Assembly: GCF_010668805.1 (NCBI RefSeq)
Contig: NZ_WUFT01000024.1
Location: 1 to 64,000, forward strand
Direction of reading: 5' to 3'
DNA: 64,000 nucleotides
Source: Rhizobium phaseoli
GTDB lineage: Bacteria; Pseudomonadota; Alphaproteobacteria; Rhizobiales; Rhizobiaceae
Shown: positions 47,037 to 55,198 of the stretch, one piece after another
Position numbering within the stretch: the stretch's first letter is position 1
Layout: each line of letters opens with the position of its first letter
Translations under genes and position numbers: made by a program
The notes under the pieces: model-generated
The model's input: only the letters and a program-made list of their open reading frames with translations
Told to the model about the DNA's origin: nothing
Database searches by the model: none

Positions 47037-47192
47037 TCAGTACTGGCCCAGTACGGCCGTCCGGGCCGAAGCATAAGGACCATAAACCTTGGACGTACCA
47101 ATCTTCTGATCATAGAGAGCGACAGTTGCGGTCAGCATGCCCGTGACCATTACCATCCAGAGCACGTTAATCATCGTAATCTTGCCGGGCAT
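47037..47192 (-). CDS. Small single-span membrane protein, 51 aa
   Basis: Family not recognised. The ATG at 47192 is preceded by AGGAAGGA with a 6-base spacer, a strong ribosome site that excludes the longer ORF from 47222. A short polar start (M-P-G-K-I-T-M) leads into a Met-rich hydrophobic helix (about residues 7-28), then a polar tail with three Tyr. Lies 37 bases upstream of the 44-aa ORF. Met-rich helix and size recall small subunits that associate with larger membrane complexes, but no partner is identifiable. Confidence 0.62.
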   Translation of the reverse strand: MPGKITMINVLWMVMVTGMLTATVALYDQKIGTSKVYGPYASARTAVLGQY

Positions 47193-47282
47193 CTTTAGTC
47201 CTTCCTGCCGCGATAATCGCATCTATGTCGGTTGAATGAACGCATCCGTTTTAAAATGGTTCCGCCGGATGTTGACGGGTGT

Positions 47283-47546
47283 TTACCAACGCCGATCTGA
47301 AGCCTCCTTGAATGTCTCGTTCATCTGGCGTTCAGATTCGAACGTCGTTTTTTCGCGCAGCCGGCCTTGAGCGCGCACAATCGCCGCATGTTCGGCAAGC
47401 GCCGGCCGCACCCAGCTCACTTCGTAGCGATCGGCGAAATAACCATAGGCCATCTCGGCGGCAAGCGAGGAAACGACGGCAAGTGCAACGAGCACGATCA
47501 GCATGGACTTGGTCTTCCCAGGGGGCGGCGGATGCCGGAATGGCAT
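47283..47546 (-). CDS. Small membrane-anchored protein, up to 87 aa
   Basis: No family recognised. The product has a proline/basic start, a hydrophobic helix (M-L-I-V-L-V-A-L-A-V-V-S-S-L-A, about residues 15-35) and a hydrophilic, heptad-like tail rich in Glu, Arg and Lys. The start is uncertain: ATG 47546 keeps the basic leader, while ATG 47504 has GGGAAG 9 bases upstream. First of the three-ORF leftward group, 90 bases from the next. Confidence 0.55.
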   Translation of the reverse strand: MPFRHPPPPGKTKSMLIVLVALAVVSSLAAEMAYGYFADRYEVSWVRPALAEHAAIVRAQGRLREKTTFESERQMNETFKEASDRRW

Positions 47547-47700
47547 CGGCTGTCTTGATGATTTGAGTTAAGCAGATCCCGTCTGAAACCGCCTTGAACG
47601 GGCCGTTCATCCGCCGTTCAACCGTCCGGGACGATTGGCCAAATCACTTGCGACAAGGCAGCATCCGTGACAAAAGGCGTCAAACCAACGGTCGGGCCAG

Positions 47701-48195
47701 ATGACGACAGCTTTTTATCCCGGGTCCTTCGACCCGATCACCAATGGGCATGTGGATGTTCTGGTTCAGGCGCTGAACGTCGCCGAAAAGGTGATCGTTG
47801 CGATCGGCATCCATCCCGGCAAGGCGCCGCTCTTTTCCTTCGAGCAGAGAGCCGAGCTGATCCGCCTTTCCCTGGCTGAAGCGCTGCCCGGCAAGACCGG
47901 CGACATCGACGTCGTGGCCTTCGACAATCTTGTCGTCGATGCCGCACGCAGTCATGGCGCCACGCTTTTGATCCGCGGTCTTCGCGATGGCACCGATCTT
48001 GATTATGAAATGCAGATGGCCGGTATGAACAGGACGATGGCGGCCGATATCCAGACCATCTTTCTGCCGGCGGGCACCGCCTCGCGGCCCATTACCGCCA
48101 CATTGGTCCGCCAGATCGCCGCCATGGGCGGCGATGTCAGCGCTTTCGTGCCGGCCGCCGTCTTGCAAGCCCTCACATCCAAGCGCCAAAATTAG
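47701..48195 (+). CDS. coaD: Phosphopantetheine adenylyltransferase
   Basis: A 164-aa enzyme of coenzyme A synthesis, joining ATP and 4'-phosphopantetheine to dephospho-CoA. The nucleotidyltransferase motif F-Y-P-G-S-F-D-P-I-T-N-G-H lies at residues 4-16. R-G-L-R-D-G-T-D near 91-98 and the C-terminal I-S-S-like loop (as R-P-I-T-A-T-L-V) are present. Full length. The last six codons and stop are part of a 16-bp tandem repeat that continues past the gene. Confidence 0.95.
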   Translation: MTTAFYPGSFDPITNGHVDVLVQALNVAEKVIVAIGIHPGKAPLFSFEQRAELIRLSLAEALPGKTGDIDVVAFDNLVVDAARSHGATLLIRGLRDGTDLDYEMQMAGMNRTMAADIQTIFLPAGTASRPITATLVRQIAAMGGDVSAFVPAAVLQALTSKRQN

Positions 48196-48227
48196 CAAGC
48201 GCCAATACTAGCAAGCGCAAAGACCAG
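48180..48227 (+). repeat. Three imperfect 16-bp tandem repeats spanning the coaD stop codon
   Basis: Units CAAGCGCCAAAATTAG (48180-48195), CAAGCGCCAATACTAG (48196-48211) and CAAGCGCAAAGACCAG (48212-48227). The first contains the coaD stop codon. The array ends 26 bases before the next gene. Confidence 0.85.
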
Positions 48228-48253
48228 GCGGAACCCGCCGCAACGGAGCCCAT

Positions 48254-48826
48254 ATGAAACTCTTTTATCTCGCATTTGCCGGCGTGTTGTATCTCGCTTC
48301 CTTCGCGGGGGATGCCTTCGCCCAGTCGGCCGATCATTATCTCACCATCCAGCTGAAGAACGGCCCGGTCGTCATCCAGCTGATGCCTGAGGTCGCGCCG
48401 AAGCATGTCGCCCAGATCGAGGCGCTGGCCAAGAAGGGCGAATACGACAACGTCGCCTTCCACCGCGTCATCGACGGCTTCATGGCCCAGACCGGCGACG
48501 TCAAATTCGGCAATATGGAGAAGGGTTTCGATGCGAGCCTCGCCGGCACCGGCTCCTCCGACATGCCGGATATTCCGGCCGAGTTTTCCAAGACCCCGTT
48601 CGTGCGCGGCACGGTCGGCATGGCTCGTTCGCAGGATCCGAATTCCGCCAATTCGCAGTTCTTCATCATGTTTGCTGAAGGCTCCTTTCTCAACGGCCAG
48701 TACACCGTCGTCGGCAGGGTCGTTTCCGGCATGGAGAATGTCGACAAGATCAAGCGCGGCGAAGGCCAGAACGGCGAAGTCAAAAGTCCCGACCGGATGA
48801 TCAAAGTCACCCTGGGCAAGAAGTAA
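48254..48826 (+). CDS. Periplasmic peptidyl-prolyl cis-trans isomerase (cyclophilin)
   Basis: 190 aa. An N-terminal signal peptide (M-K-L-F-Y-L-A-F-A-G-V-L-Y-L ending A-F-A-Q near residue 24) directs export. The cyclophilin core shows V-A-F-H-R-V-I-D-G-F-M-A-Q-T-G-D near 72-87 and the catalytic-face F-F-I-M-F-A. By position and signal it corresponds to PpiA. It assists folding of envelope proteins. A second cyclophilin without signal follows 28 bases later. Confidence 0.93.
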   Translation: MKLFYLAFAGVLYLASFAGDAFAQSADHYLTIQLKNGPVVIQLMPEVAPKHVAQIEALAKKGEYDNVAFHRVIDGFMAQTGDVKFGNMEKGFDASLAGTGSSDMPDIPAEFSKTPFVRGTVGMARSQDPNSANSQFFIMFAEGSFLNGQYTVVGRVVSGMENVDKIKRGEGQNGEVKSPDRMIKVTLGKK

Positions 48827-48854
48827 GTTACGAAAGAAACAAGAGGAGAAGACA

Positions 48855-49364
48855 ATGGCCGAGATCAAAGATCCCGAAAACACCGTCATTCTGGAAACCA
48901 CCAAGGGCAAGATCGTCATTCAGCTTTTGCCGCAGGTCGCCCCGGAGCATGTCGCCCGCATCAAGGAACTCGCCCGCGAGAAGGCCTATGACGGCGTCGT
49001 CTTCCATCGCGTCATCCAGGATTTCATGGCCCAGACGGGCGATGTCGAATTCGGCAAGAAAGGTTCGGAAACCTTCAATCCCGGCCGCGCCGGCATGGGC
49101 GGCTCCTCCAAGCCGGATCTGAAGGCTGAATTCTCGGCGACCACCCATACGCGCGGCACCTGCTCGATGGCCCGTTCGCAGAACCCGAACTCGGCCAATT
49201 CGCAGTTCTTCATCTGCTTCACCGATGCACCCTGGCTGAACAAGCAGTATTCCGTCTGGGGTCAGGTCATCGAAGGCATGGACAACGTCGACAAGATCAA
49301 GCGCGGCGAGCCGGTTTCCGATCCGGATTCGATCGTCTCGATGCGGGTTGCCGCCGACGTCTGA
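48855..49364 (+). CDS. Cytoplasmic peptidyl-prolyl cis-trans isomerase (cyclophilin)
   Basis: 169 aa, no signal peptide. Core motif V-V-F-H-R-V-I-Q-D-F-M-A-Q-T-G-D near residues 50-65 and Q-N-P-N-S-A-N-S-Q-F-F-I-C-F near 115-128. GAGGAGAAGACA precedes the ATG. It is a tandem paralogue of the exported cyclophilin upstream, so the pair serves both compartments. Corresponds to PpiB by architecture. Confidence 0.93.
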   Translation: MAEIKDPENTVILETTKGKIVIQLLPQVAPEHVARIKELAREKAYDGVVFHRVIQDFMAQTGDVEFGKKGSETFNPGRAGMGGSSKPDLKAEFSATTHTRGTCSMARSQNPNSANSQFFICFTDAPWLNKQYSVWGQVIEGMDNVDKIKRGEPVSDPDSIVSMRVAADV

Positions 49365-49378
49365 TTGTGATTTCTGCT

Positions 49379-49421
49379 GAAACCCGCTCTTGCGCCTAAC
49401 CGCGCGGGGGCGGGTTTCGCT
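49379..49421 (+). terminator. Terminator-like hairpin between ppiB-like gene and queA
   Basis: GAAACCCGC (49379-49387) / GCGGGTTTC (49410-49418), a 9-bp stem with a 22-base loop, followed by GCTTT. The long loop and weak tail suggest partial termination. Confidence 0.55.
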
Positions 49422-49435
49422 TTGAAAGTACCCTT

Positions 49436-50539
49436 ATGCGCGTAGACCTTTTCGATTTCGATCTGCCCGATGAACGCATCGCATTGCGGCCCGCCGAGCC
49501 GCGCGACAGCGCGCGCCTGCTCGTCGTCAATCCCCACGCGGAAAGCGTGCCGCCTGCGGAAAGCCTGCTCTCTGATCATTGCGTCGGTGATCTGCCGTCG
49601 TTCCTGCGGGCGGGCGATGCGCTGGTCTTCAACGATACCAAGGTCATTCCCGCCCAGCTCGAGGGCATCCGCCATCGCGACGGCGCCGGCGGCCAGCAGG
49701 TGTCGGCGACGCTGCACATGCGCGTCGGCCCGAGCCGTTGGAAGGCCTTTGCCAAGCCCGGCAAGCGTATCAAGGAGGGAGATAGCATTGCCTTCGGCCA
49801 TTCCGGCGAAAGCTGCTTTCTCGGCGCGCTTGATGCCACTGTCGAGGAAAAGGGCGAGGCTGGCGAGGTGACGCTCGCTTTCGATCTTTCCGGCCCGGCG
49901 CTCGACGAGGCGATCGCCGCCGTCGGCCACATTCCGCTGCCGCCCTATATCGCCGCCAAGCGGCCTGAGGACGAGCGCGACCGCGCCGATTACCAGACGA
50001 TCTATGCTCGCGAGGAGGGCGCCGTCGCCGCGCCCACCGCCGGCCTGCATTTCACGCCCGCCCTATTCGAGACACTCGACAGAGCCGGGATCGAACGCCA
50101 TTTCGTCACCCTGCATGTCGGCGCCGGCACCTTCCTGCCTGTCAAGGCCGACGATACCGACGATCACCGCATGCATCTGGAAAGCGGCACCGTCAGCGCT
50201 GAGACTGCCGCACGGCTGAACGCCGTCAAGGCAAAGGGCGGGCGCATCGTCTGCGTCGGCACCACCTCGCTGCGGCTGATCGAAAGTGCCGCGGAAGAAA
50301 GCGGTGAGATCCGCGGCTGGAGCGGCGCCACCGGCATCTTCATTACGCCTGGCTATCGTTTCAAAGCGGTCGACATGCTGATGACCAATTTTCACCTGCC
50401 GCGCTCGACGCTGTTCATGCTGGTCTCGGCCTTTTCAGGCTTTGAGACCATGCATGCGGCCTACAAACACGCCATCGCGACTGGCTACCGCTTCTACTCT
50501 TACGGCGACGCGAGCCTTCTTTTCCGGAAAGACAAATGA
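49436..50539 (+). CDS. queA: S-adenosylmethionine:tRNA ribosyltransferase-isomerase
   Basis: A 367-aa enzyme that adds the epoxycyclopentane ring to preQ1 in tRNA, the penultimate step to queuosine. M-R-V-D-L-F-D-F-D-L-P-D-E-R-I-A opens the protein, P-L-P-P-Y-I lies near residue 164, and A-A-P-T-A-G-L-H-F-T near 198 and H-V-G-A-G-T-F-L-P-V near 224 are highly conserved. It overlaps tgt by 4 bases, pairing the two queuosine enzymes. Confidence 0.96.
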   Translation: MRVDLFDFDLPDERIALRPAEPRDSARLLVVNPHAESVPPAESLLSDHCVGDLPSFLRAGDALVFNDTKVIPAQLEGIRHRDGAGGQQVSATLHMRVGPSRWKAFAKPGKRIKEGDSIAFGHSGESCFLGALDATVEEKGEAGEVTLAFDLSGPALDEAIAAVGHIPLPPYIAAKRPEDERDRADYQTIYAREEGAVAAPTAGLHFTPALFETLDRAGIERHFVTLHVGAGTFLPVKADDTDDHRMHLESGTVSAETAARLNAVKAKGGRIVCVGTTSLRLIESAAEESGEIRGWSGATGIFITPGYRFKAVDMLMTNFHLPRSTLFMLVSAFSGFETMHAAYKHAIATGYRFYSYGDASLLFRKDK

Positions 50540-51672
50540 CAGAGAACTTCCAATTCACGTTGAAGAAGACCGATGCCGGCGCACGCTTCGGCGAGATTTC
50601 CATGCCGCGCGGCACGATCCGCACGCCGGCCTTCATGCCTGTGGGGACCGTCGGCACCGTCAAGGCGATGTATCTCGACCAAGTGCGCGAAACCGGCGCC
50701 GACATCATCCTCGGCAATACCTATCACCTGATGCTGCGCCCCAGCGCCGAGCGGGTCGCCCGCCTCGGTGGCCTGCACAAGCTGATCCGCTGGGAGCACC
50801 CGATCCTGACGGATTCCGGCGGATTCCAGGTCATGTCGCTGTCCGGCCTGCGCAAACTCGATGAGCAGGGCGTCACCTTCAAGTCGCATGTCGACGGCAG
50901 CCTGCATCATATGTCGCCGGAGCGCTCCATAGAAATCCAGGGGCTGCTCGGCTCGGACATCCAGATGCAGCTCGACGAATGCGTGGCGCTGCCGGCCGAG
51001 CCGAAGGAAATCGAGCGCGCCATGGAGATGTCGCTGCGCTGGGCCGAGCGCTGCCGGGTCGCCTTCGGCGAACAGCCCGGAAAAGCGATGTTCGGCATCG
51101 TTCAGGGCGGCGACATTCCGACGCTGCGCATCCGCTCGGCTGAGGCGCTGAGCCAGCTTGATCTCAAGGGTTATGCCATCGGCGGCCTTGCCGTCGGCGA
51201 GCCGCAGGACGTCATGCTGCAGATGCTGGAAACGACGCTGCCCGTGCTTCCTCTGGAAAAGCCGCGTTACCTCATGGGCGTCGGCACGCCGGACGATATG
51301 CTGAAATCCGTCGCCCGTGGCATCGACATGTTCGATTGTGTCATGCCGACCCGTTCCGGCCGCCATGGCCTGGCCTTCACCCGCCGCGGCAAGGTCAATA
51401 TCCGCAATGCCCGCCACGCAGAGGATATGCGCCCGCTCGACGAGCAGTCGAATTGCCCGGCCTCGCGCGACTATTCACGCGCCTACCTGCATCATCTCGT
51501 CCGCGCCAACGAGGCGCTCGGCGGCATGCTGCTCTCCTGGCACAATCTCGCCTATTATCAGGAACTGATGCAGGGCATCCGCAAGGCGATCGCCGGAGGC
51601 CGCTTCGCCGATTTCATGGCAGAGACGCAGGAAGAATGGGCAAGAGGCGATCTCGACCCGGTGTCGGTGTAG
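50536..51672 (+). CDS. tgt: tRNA-guanine transglycosylase with altered zinc site
   Basis: A 378-aa TIM-barrel enzyme exchanging G34 for preQ1 in GUN anticodons. Catalytic and substrate features are intact: D-S-G-G-F-Q-V near residue 94, and D-C-V-M-P-T-R near 271 with the nucleophilic Asp. The usual zinc motif C-x-C-x2-C is replaced: where E. coli has C-D-C-Y-T-C before R-N-Y-S-R-A-Y-L-H-H, this protein has S-N-C-P-A-S before R-D-Y-S-R-A-Y-L-H-H. The distal His (S-W-H-N) is kept. So only two of four ligands remain. Confidence 0.95.
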   Translation: MTENFQFTLKKTDAGARFGEISMPRGTIRTPAFMPVGTVGTVKAMYLDQVRETGADIILGNTYHLMLRPSAERVARLGGLHKLIRWEHPILTDSGGFQVMSLSGLRKLDEQGVTFKSHVDGSLHHMSPERSIEIQGLLGSDIQMQLDECVALPAEPKEIERAMEMSLRWAERCRVAFGEQPGKAMFGIVQGGDIPTLRIRSAEALSQLDLKGYAIGGLAVGEPQDVMLQMLETTLPVLPLEKPRYLMGVGTPDDMLKSVARGIDMFDCVMPTRSGRHGLAFTRRGKVNIRNARHAEDMRPLDEQSNCPASRDYSRAYLHHLVRANEALGGMLLSWHNLAYYQELMQGIRKAIAGGRFADFMAETQEEWARGDLDPVSV

Positions 51673-51674
51673 GG

Positions 51675-52811
51675 CTATCCCGCCTTCGCGCTGTTTACGG
51701 CCGGGACCGCAGACGCCGGATTTGGCCCAACCATCCTTTTGAGCTTTTTGCGCACTGGCTCATCGAAGCCTGTGGCGGCGATGCCGGCCAAAATGAAAAT
51801 CGCGACTACCACGACCATCCCGGCCGCCGGAGAGGCAGGAAGCTCGAAGCCCTTTCGCCGTAGCGAATACAGCAGACTGAAAATAGGTCCATGCAAGATA
51901 TAGATCGGATAGGAAAGTCTTCCCAGCCAACGGAATATCAGCTCGACCAGACCAGTTTGTTCCGTGCGCATTGCAAGCCACACTATGGCCGGGAAGACAA
52001 CAAGGCATATGAAGAAATCGAAATACGGGAAACCGAAGAACGTGCTGGCGGATATTCCCGTTATGAAGATCAGGCATATACACAGAAAAAGACCGACGAT
52101 ATTCCCCTTAATAACCAAAGTCGGTTTCTGGAGATCATGTAGTCTGTAGAGGCAAATTCCTAGCGAGAATGAAAACAATACCCTTGAAAAGCCAAAGATG
52201 AAGTAACTTGGCTGGAAACCGATGTCGAGGTTGCCTTCTAGCAATGCTCCGTACATGGCCATGCCGGTAGTTGCCAGTGCTATGGCGAGCAAGCTTCTGA
52301 GCGATAGTCGTATCAGCAGAGCGGAGAACACCACACCGGCCCAAAGCTCGAAGAAGAGCGACCAGCTAGGTGCATTGAAGGGGAAAAGACTTCCGGCACT
52401 CATACTTGGAATGAACAGAATCCCCTTTAGCAGCAGTCCCGTCAGGGTGGGGTAGTCCAAGCCGATTTGAAGGGCATAGCTGACAAGGCCAATCGGAAGC
52501 GAAAGAAGATAAAGAGGATAAAGCCGTATTACACGCTGCAACAGAAACCCGGCAGGCGAAATCTCCCCCGCTAATAGTCGCTTCTCATACGAATTTGCAA
52601 GAACGACGCCACTCAGAAGAAAGAAGAGATCGACGGCAAGGTAGCTGATATTCGGCGATATCGGGCCAAGTGCGCCTTCCGTATGCCGGAAGATGACCAT
52701 GACAGCCGCAACTCCGCGCAACGCCTCAAGTGCCGTGAAAAATTGCTTGCCAGAGTTCAACTTAACAACCTCCGCTGGCACATTCTTACTTGAGGAGGAT
52801 TTCGAAATCAT
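51675..52811 (-). CDS. Acyltransferase-3 (OafA-like) membrane protein
   Basis: About 378 aa with some ten hydrophobic helices. The N-terminal signature A-L-E-A-L-R-G-V-A-A-V-M-V-I-F-R-H and D-L-F-F-L-L-S-G-V identify the acyltransferase-3 family, which O-acetylates surface polysaccharides, lipopolysaccharide or Nod factors. The acceptor is unknown. ATG 52811 is preferred to a TTG at 52847. Base composition is unlike the neighbours: 52021-52080 is 45% GC while 51361-51420 in tgt is 68%. It ends 2 bases from the tgt stop with no terminator, as if inserted. Confidence 0.88.
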   Translation of the reverse strand: MISKSSSSKNVPAEVVKLNSGKQFFTALEALRGVAAVMVIFRHTEGALGPISPNISYLAVDLFFLLSGVVLANSYEKRLLAGEISPAGFLLQRVIRLYPLYLLSLPIGLVSYALQIGLDYPTLTGLLLKGILFIPSMSAGSLFPFNAPSWSLFFELWAGVVFSALLIRLSLRSLLAIALATTGMAMYGALLEGNLDIGFQPSYFIFGFSRVLFSFSLGICLYRLHDLQKPTLVIKGNIVGLFLCICLIFITGISASTFFGFPYFDFFICLVVFPAIVWLAMRTEQTGLVELIFRWLGRLSYPIYILHGPIFSLLYSLRRKGFELPASPAAGMVVVVAIFILAGIAATGFDEPVRKKLKRMVGPNPASAVPAVNSAKAG

Positions 52812-52867
52812 TAGCGCAACGATTCCGTAGAATGAGTTCGCCTTCAATAGAGAAAGGAAACGGTGCG

Positions 52868-53296
52868 TCAGATCCCCTTGCTGTCCGCATCCGGCATGAT
52901 CTGCACGCCGTTGATCCTGTAGCTGCCGTCCGGCTGTCGAGTCATCTGGTAGATCGCCGTCCAGTCCTTGCCGTCGCGGCCTGAAATCAGCACCTCGTGA
53001 TAGATCAGCGCGCCGTTGTCGATCGAGCGGCTGCGGCCGAAGGCGTAATTGCCAGGATGATAAACCGGCTCGTAGCTCTTTTTCACCATGGCGAAGAACA
53101 GGTTTTTGTCGGGATACATCGCCCTGATGCCGGGAGCGGCGTAGGAATAGGCGGCTTCGGCATCATCCTTCAGGAAGGCTGTGATCTGCTCCTCGATCAT
53201 CGTTCGTGTCGTGGCGATCGGATCTTCGGCAAGGGCCGGGACAGCGGGGAGGATAGACGCGGCACACAGAATGAGAACTGCGAAGAAGGCGCGCAT
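52868..53296 (-). CDS. DUF4864 domain protein, exported
   Basis: A 142-aa protein with a signal peptide M-R-A-F-F-A-V-L-I-L-C-A-A-S-I ending P-A-L-A near residue 23. The mature part starts with a helix (T-M-I-E-E-Q-I-T-A-F-L-K-D-D-A-E-A-A-Y) and has Y-P-D-K-N-L-F-F-A-M-V, then a beta-sheet half; this matches DUF4864, an NTF2-like fold. Function unknown. GC has returned to the local norm. It runs in the same direction as the FabF-like gene 79 bases upstream. Confidence 0.8.
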   Translation of the reverse strand: MRAFFAVLILCAASILPAVPALAEDPIATTRTMIEEQITAFLKDDAEAAYSYAAPGIRAMYPDKNLFFAMVKKSYEPVYHPGNYAFGRSRSIDNGALIYHEVLISGRDGKDWTAIYQMTRQPDGSYRINGVQIMPDADSKGI

Positions 53297-53375
53297 GGGG
53301 GTCTCCGGCTCTATCGGGGGAAAGACTCCGATAGAGCAGAAGTGTAGGCCATTTCTAGCGCAAGAAAAGCGGACT

Positions 53376-54641
53376 TTACGACCAGCGCCGGAAGATTGCG
53401 CTGGCATTCACGCCGCCGAAGCCGAAACCGTTGGTGATGGCATAGTCCATTACCAGCGGCCGCGCCGTCTTGCCGACGATATCGATGCGGTCGGCATCAG
53501 GATCGGCCTGATCGAGGTTGCGGGTCGGCGGCGCGATCTGGTCGCGCAGCGCCAGGATGGTGAAGATCGCCTCCAGCCCGCCGGCGGCCCCGAGCAGATG
53601 GCCGGTGGCCGATTTCGTCGCGCTGACGGCAATGCCGCCATTGCGGCCGAAGACCGTGGCGATCGCCGCGATCTCGCCCCTGTCACCGACCGGTGTCGAG
53701 GTCGCATGCGCGTTGAGGTGCTTGACCTCCGAAGCCGGGATCTTCGCCTGCCTGAGCGCTGCCTCCATCGCCCGGCGCGCGCCGTCGCCGTCTTCGGGAC
53801 CTGAGGTCATGTGATAGGCATCGGCCGCCGTGCCGTAGCCGACGAGTTCGGCGAGCGGCGTGGCGCCGCGGGCAAGCGCGTGTTCGAGTGTTTCGATGAC
53901 CAGGATGCCGGCGCCTTCGCCCATGACGAAACCGTCGCGTGCCGTGTCGAACGGCCGCGACGCCAACTCCGGCGTCTCGTTGAAGCCGGTGGAAAGCGCG
54001 CGGGCGGCAGCAAAGCCGCCGAGGCTCACCTTGTCGATGCAGGCTTCGGCGCCGCCGCAGATCGCCACATCCGCTTCGCCGGAGCGGATCAGCCGCGCCG
54101 CATCGCCGATCGCCTGGACGCTGGCCGCACAGGCCGTCACCGGCGCACCGAGCGGACCTTTGAAGCCGTAGCGGATGCTGACCTGGCCGGCGGCGAGATT
54201 GACCAGGAAGGAGGGCACGGTGAAGGGCGACAGTCGCCGCACGCCGCGTGTTTCGCCGATCCGCACCGCTTCGGCGATCGCTGGAAACCCGCCGACCCCG
54301 GAGGCGATGATCGTTGCCGTGCGCTCGCGTTTCGCTTCGTCGGTCGGCATCCAGCCGGCCTGCTTCACCGCTTCCTCCGTCGCCGCCATGGCGAACTGGA
54401 TGAAGCGGTCCATCTTCTTCTGATCCTTGGGGGTGATGTAACGGTCGGGATCGAAACCGGCCTCAGCATCCTCGGTCATACCAGGAACGATACCGCCGAC
54501 CTTGGCCGGGAGCTCGCCGACGACACCGTCCGAAAGCACCCTCAGCCCCGAGCCGCCGTCAAGAAGGCGCTTCCAGGCGGGCTCGACGCCGGTGCCGAGT
54601 GGCGAGACAAGTCCCATGCCGGTGACAACGATGCGATCCAT
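53376..54641 (-). CDS. 3-oxoacyl-ACP synthase, KAS II (FabF-like)
   Basis: A 421-aa condensing enzyme for fatty-acid elongation. M-D-R-I-V-V-T-G-M-G-L-V-S-P-L-G opens it. The active-site Cys171 sits in V-T-A-C-A-A-S; the two His are in N-A-H-A-T-S-T-P-V-G-D and K-S-A-T-G-H-L-L-G-A. The ATG at 54641 has AGAGGAAAA upstream. It has no acp, fabD or fabG next to it, so it is probably a paralogue for special acyl chains rather than the main FabF. It follows an HxlR regulator by 13 bases. Confidence 0.93.
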   Translation of the reverse strand: MDRIVVTGMGLVSPLGTGVEPAWKRLLDGGSGLRVLSDGVVGELPAKVGGIVPGMTEDAEAGFDPDRYITPKDQKKMDRFIQFAMAATEEAVKQAGWMPTDEAKRERTATIIASGVGGFPAIAEAVRIGETRGVRRLSPFTVPSFLVNLAAGQVSIRYGFKGPLGAPVTACAASVQAIGDAARLIRSGEADVAICGGAEACIDKVSLGGFAAARALSTGFNETPELASRPFDTARDGFVMGEGAGILVIETLEHALARGATPLAELVGYGTAADAYHMTSGPEDGDGARRAMEAALRQAKIPASEVKHLNAHATSTPVGDRGEIAAIATVFGRNGGIAVSATKSATGHLLGAAGGLEAIFTILALRDQIAPPTRNLDQADPDADRIDIVGKTARPLVMDYAITNGFGFGGVNASAIFRRWS

Positions 54642-54654
54642 GATATTTTCCTCT

Positions 54655-55161
54655 CTATGCGTCGATGCCGAGATACCAGGCGCGCATGCGGGCGATCCGC
54701 GCGTGCACCTCGTCGTCGGCGGCGGGGCCTGCAAGCAGGCTGGTGTTTTCTGGGGTCATTTCTTGGCCGGTCCGCGCGTCGACCAGTACCGTCTCGCGCG
54801 CTTCGCCGGAGGCGGAGTCGCCGAGCAGATAGGCAAGATCCTCTTCCGGGATGTGCCGGCTTCCCCAGGAAAACAGCGTCATCAGCACCGGAAAGAAATC
54901 GCGGCCCTTGTCCGTCAGTCGATATTCGTAGCGGGCAGGGCGCTGGCGGTAGAGCCGCCGTTCGAACAGTCCCTGATCCGTCAGGTGTTTCAGCCGCCGC
55001 GTCAGGATGTTCGGCGCCACGCCGAGGCTCTTCTGGAAATCGTCGAAACGCGACAGCCCCTGAAAGGCGTCGCGCAGGATCAGGATGCTCCACCAGTCGC
55101 CAACGCTGTCGAGCGCGCGCGCCGCCGGGCATTTGAATTGGCTGAAGCTTGTCCGCTGCAT
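54655..55161 (-). CDS. HxlR-family transcriptional regulator
   Basis: 168 aa. The winged-helix HxlR domain spans about residues 8-100: C-P-A-A-R-A-L-D-S-V-G-D-W-W-S-I-L-I-L-R-D-A and then F-D-D-F-Q-K-S-L-G-V-A-P-N-I-L-T-R-R-L-K-H-L. Cys11 is the conserved N-terminal cysteine used for redox or aldehyde sensing in some members. A perfect palindrome lies 6 bases upstream of the start. The FabF-like gene downstream is the obvious target. Confidence 0.9.
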   Translation of the reverse strand: MQRTSFSQFKCPAARALDSVGDWWSILILRDAFQGLSRFDDFQKSLGVAPNILTRRLKHLTDQGLFERRLYRQRPARYEYRLTDKGRDFFPVLMTLFSWGSRHIPEEDLAYLLGDSASGEARETVLVDARTGQEMTPENTSLLAGPAADDEVHARIARMRAWYLGIDA

Positions 55162-55167
55162 GGTGAT

Positions 55168-55184
55168 GTCACTACAGTAGTGAC
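55168..55184. promoter_or_regulatory. 17-bp perfect palindrome, candidate HxlR operator
   Basis: GTCACTAC-A-GTAGTGAC: an 8-bp perfect inverted repeat with a single central base, placed 6 bases upstream of the HxlR start codon. No Shine-Dalgarno sequence lies between it and the ATG. Confidence 0.7.
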
Positions 55185-55198
55185 TATCATCATGCAAG

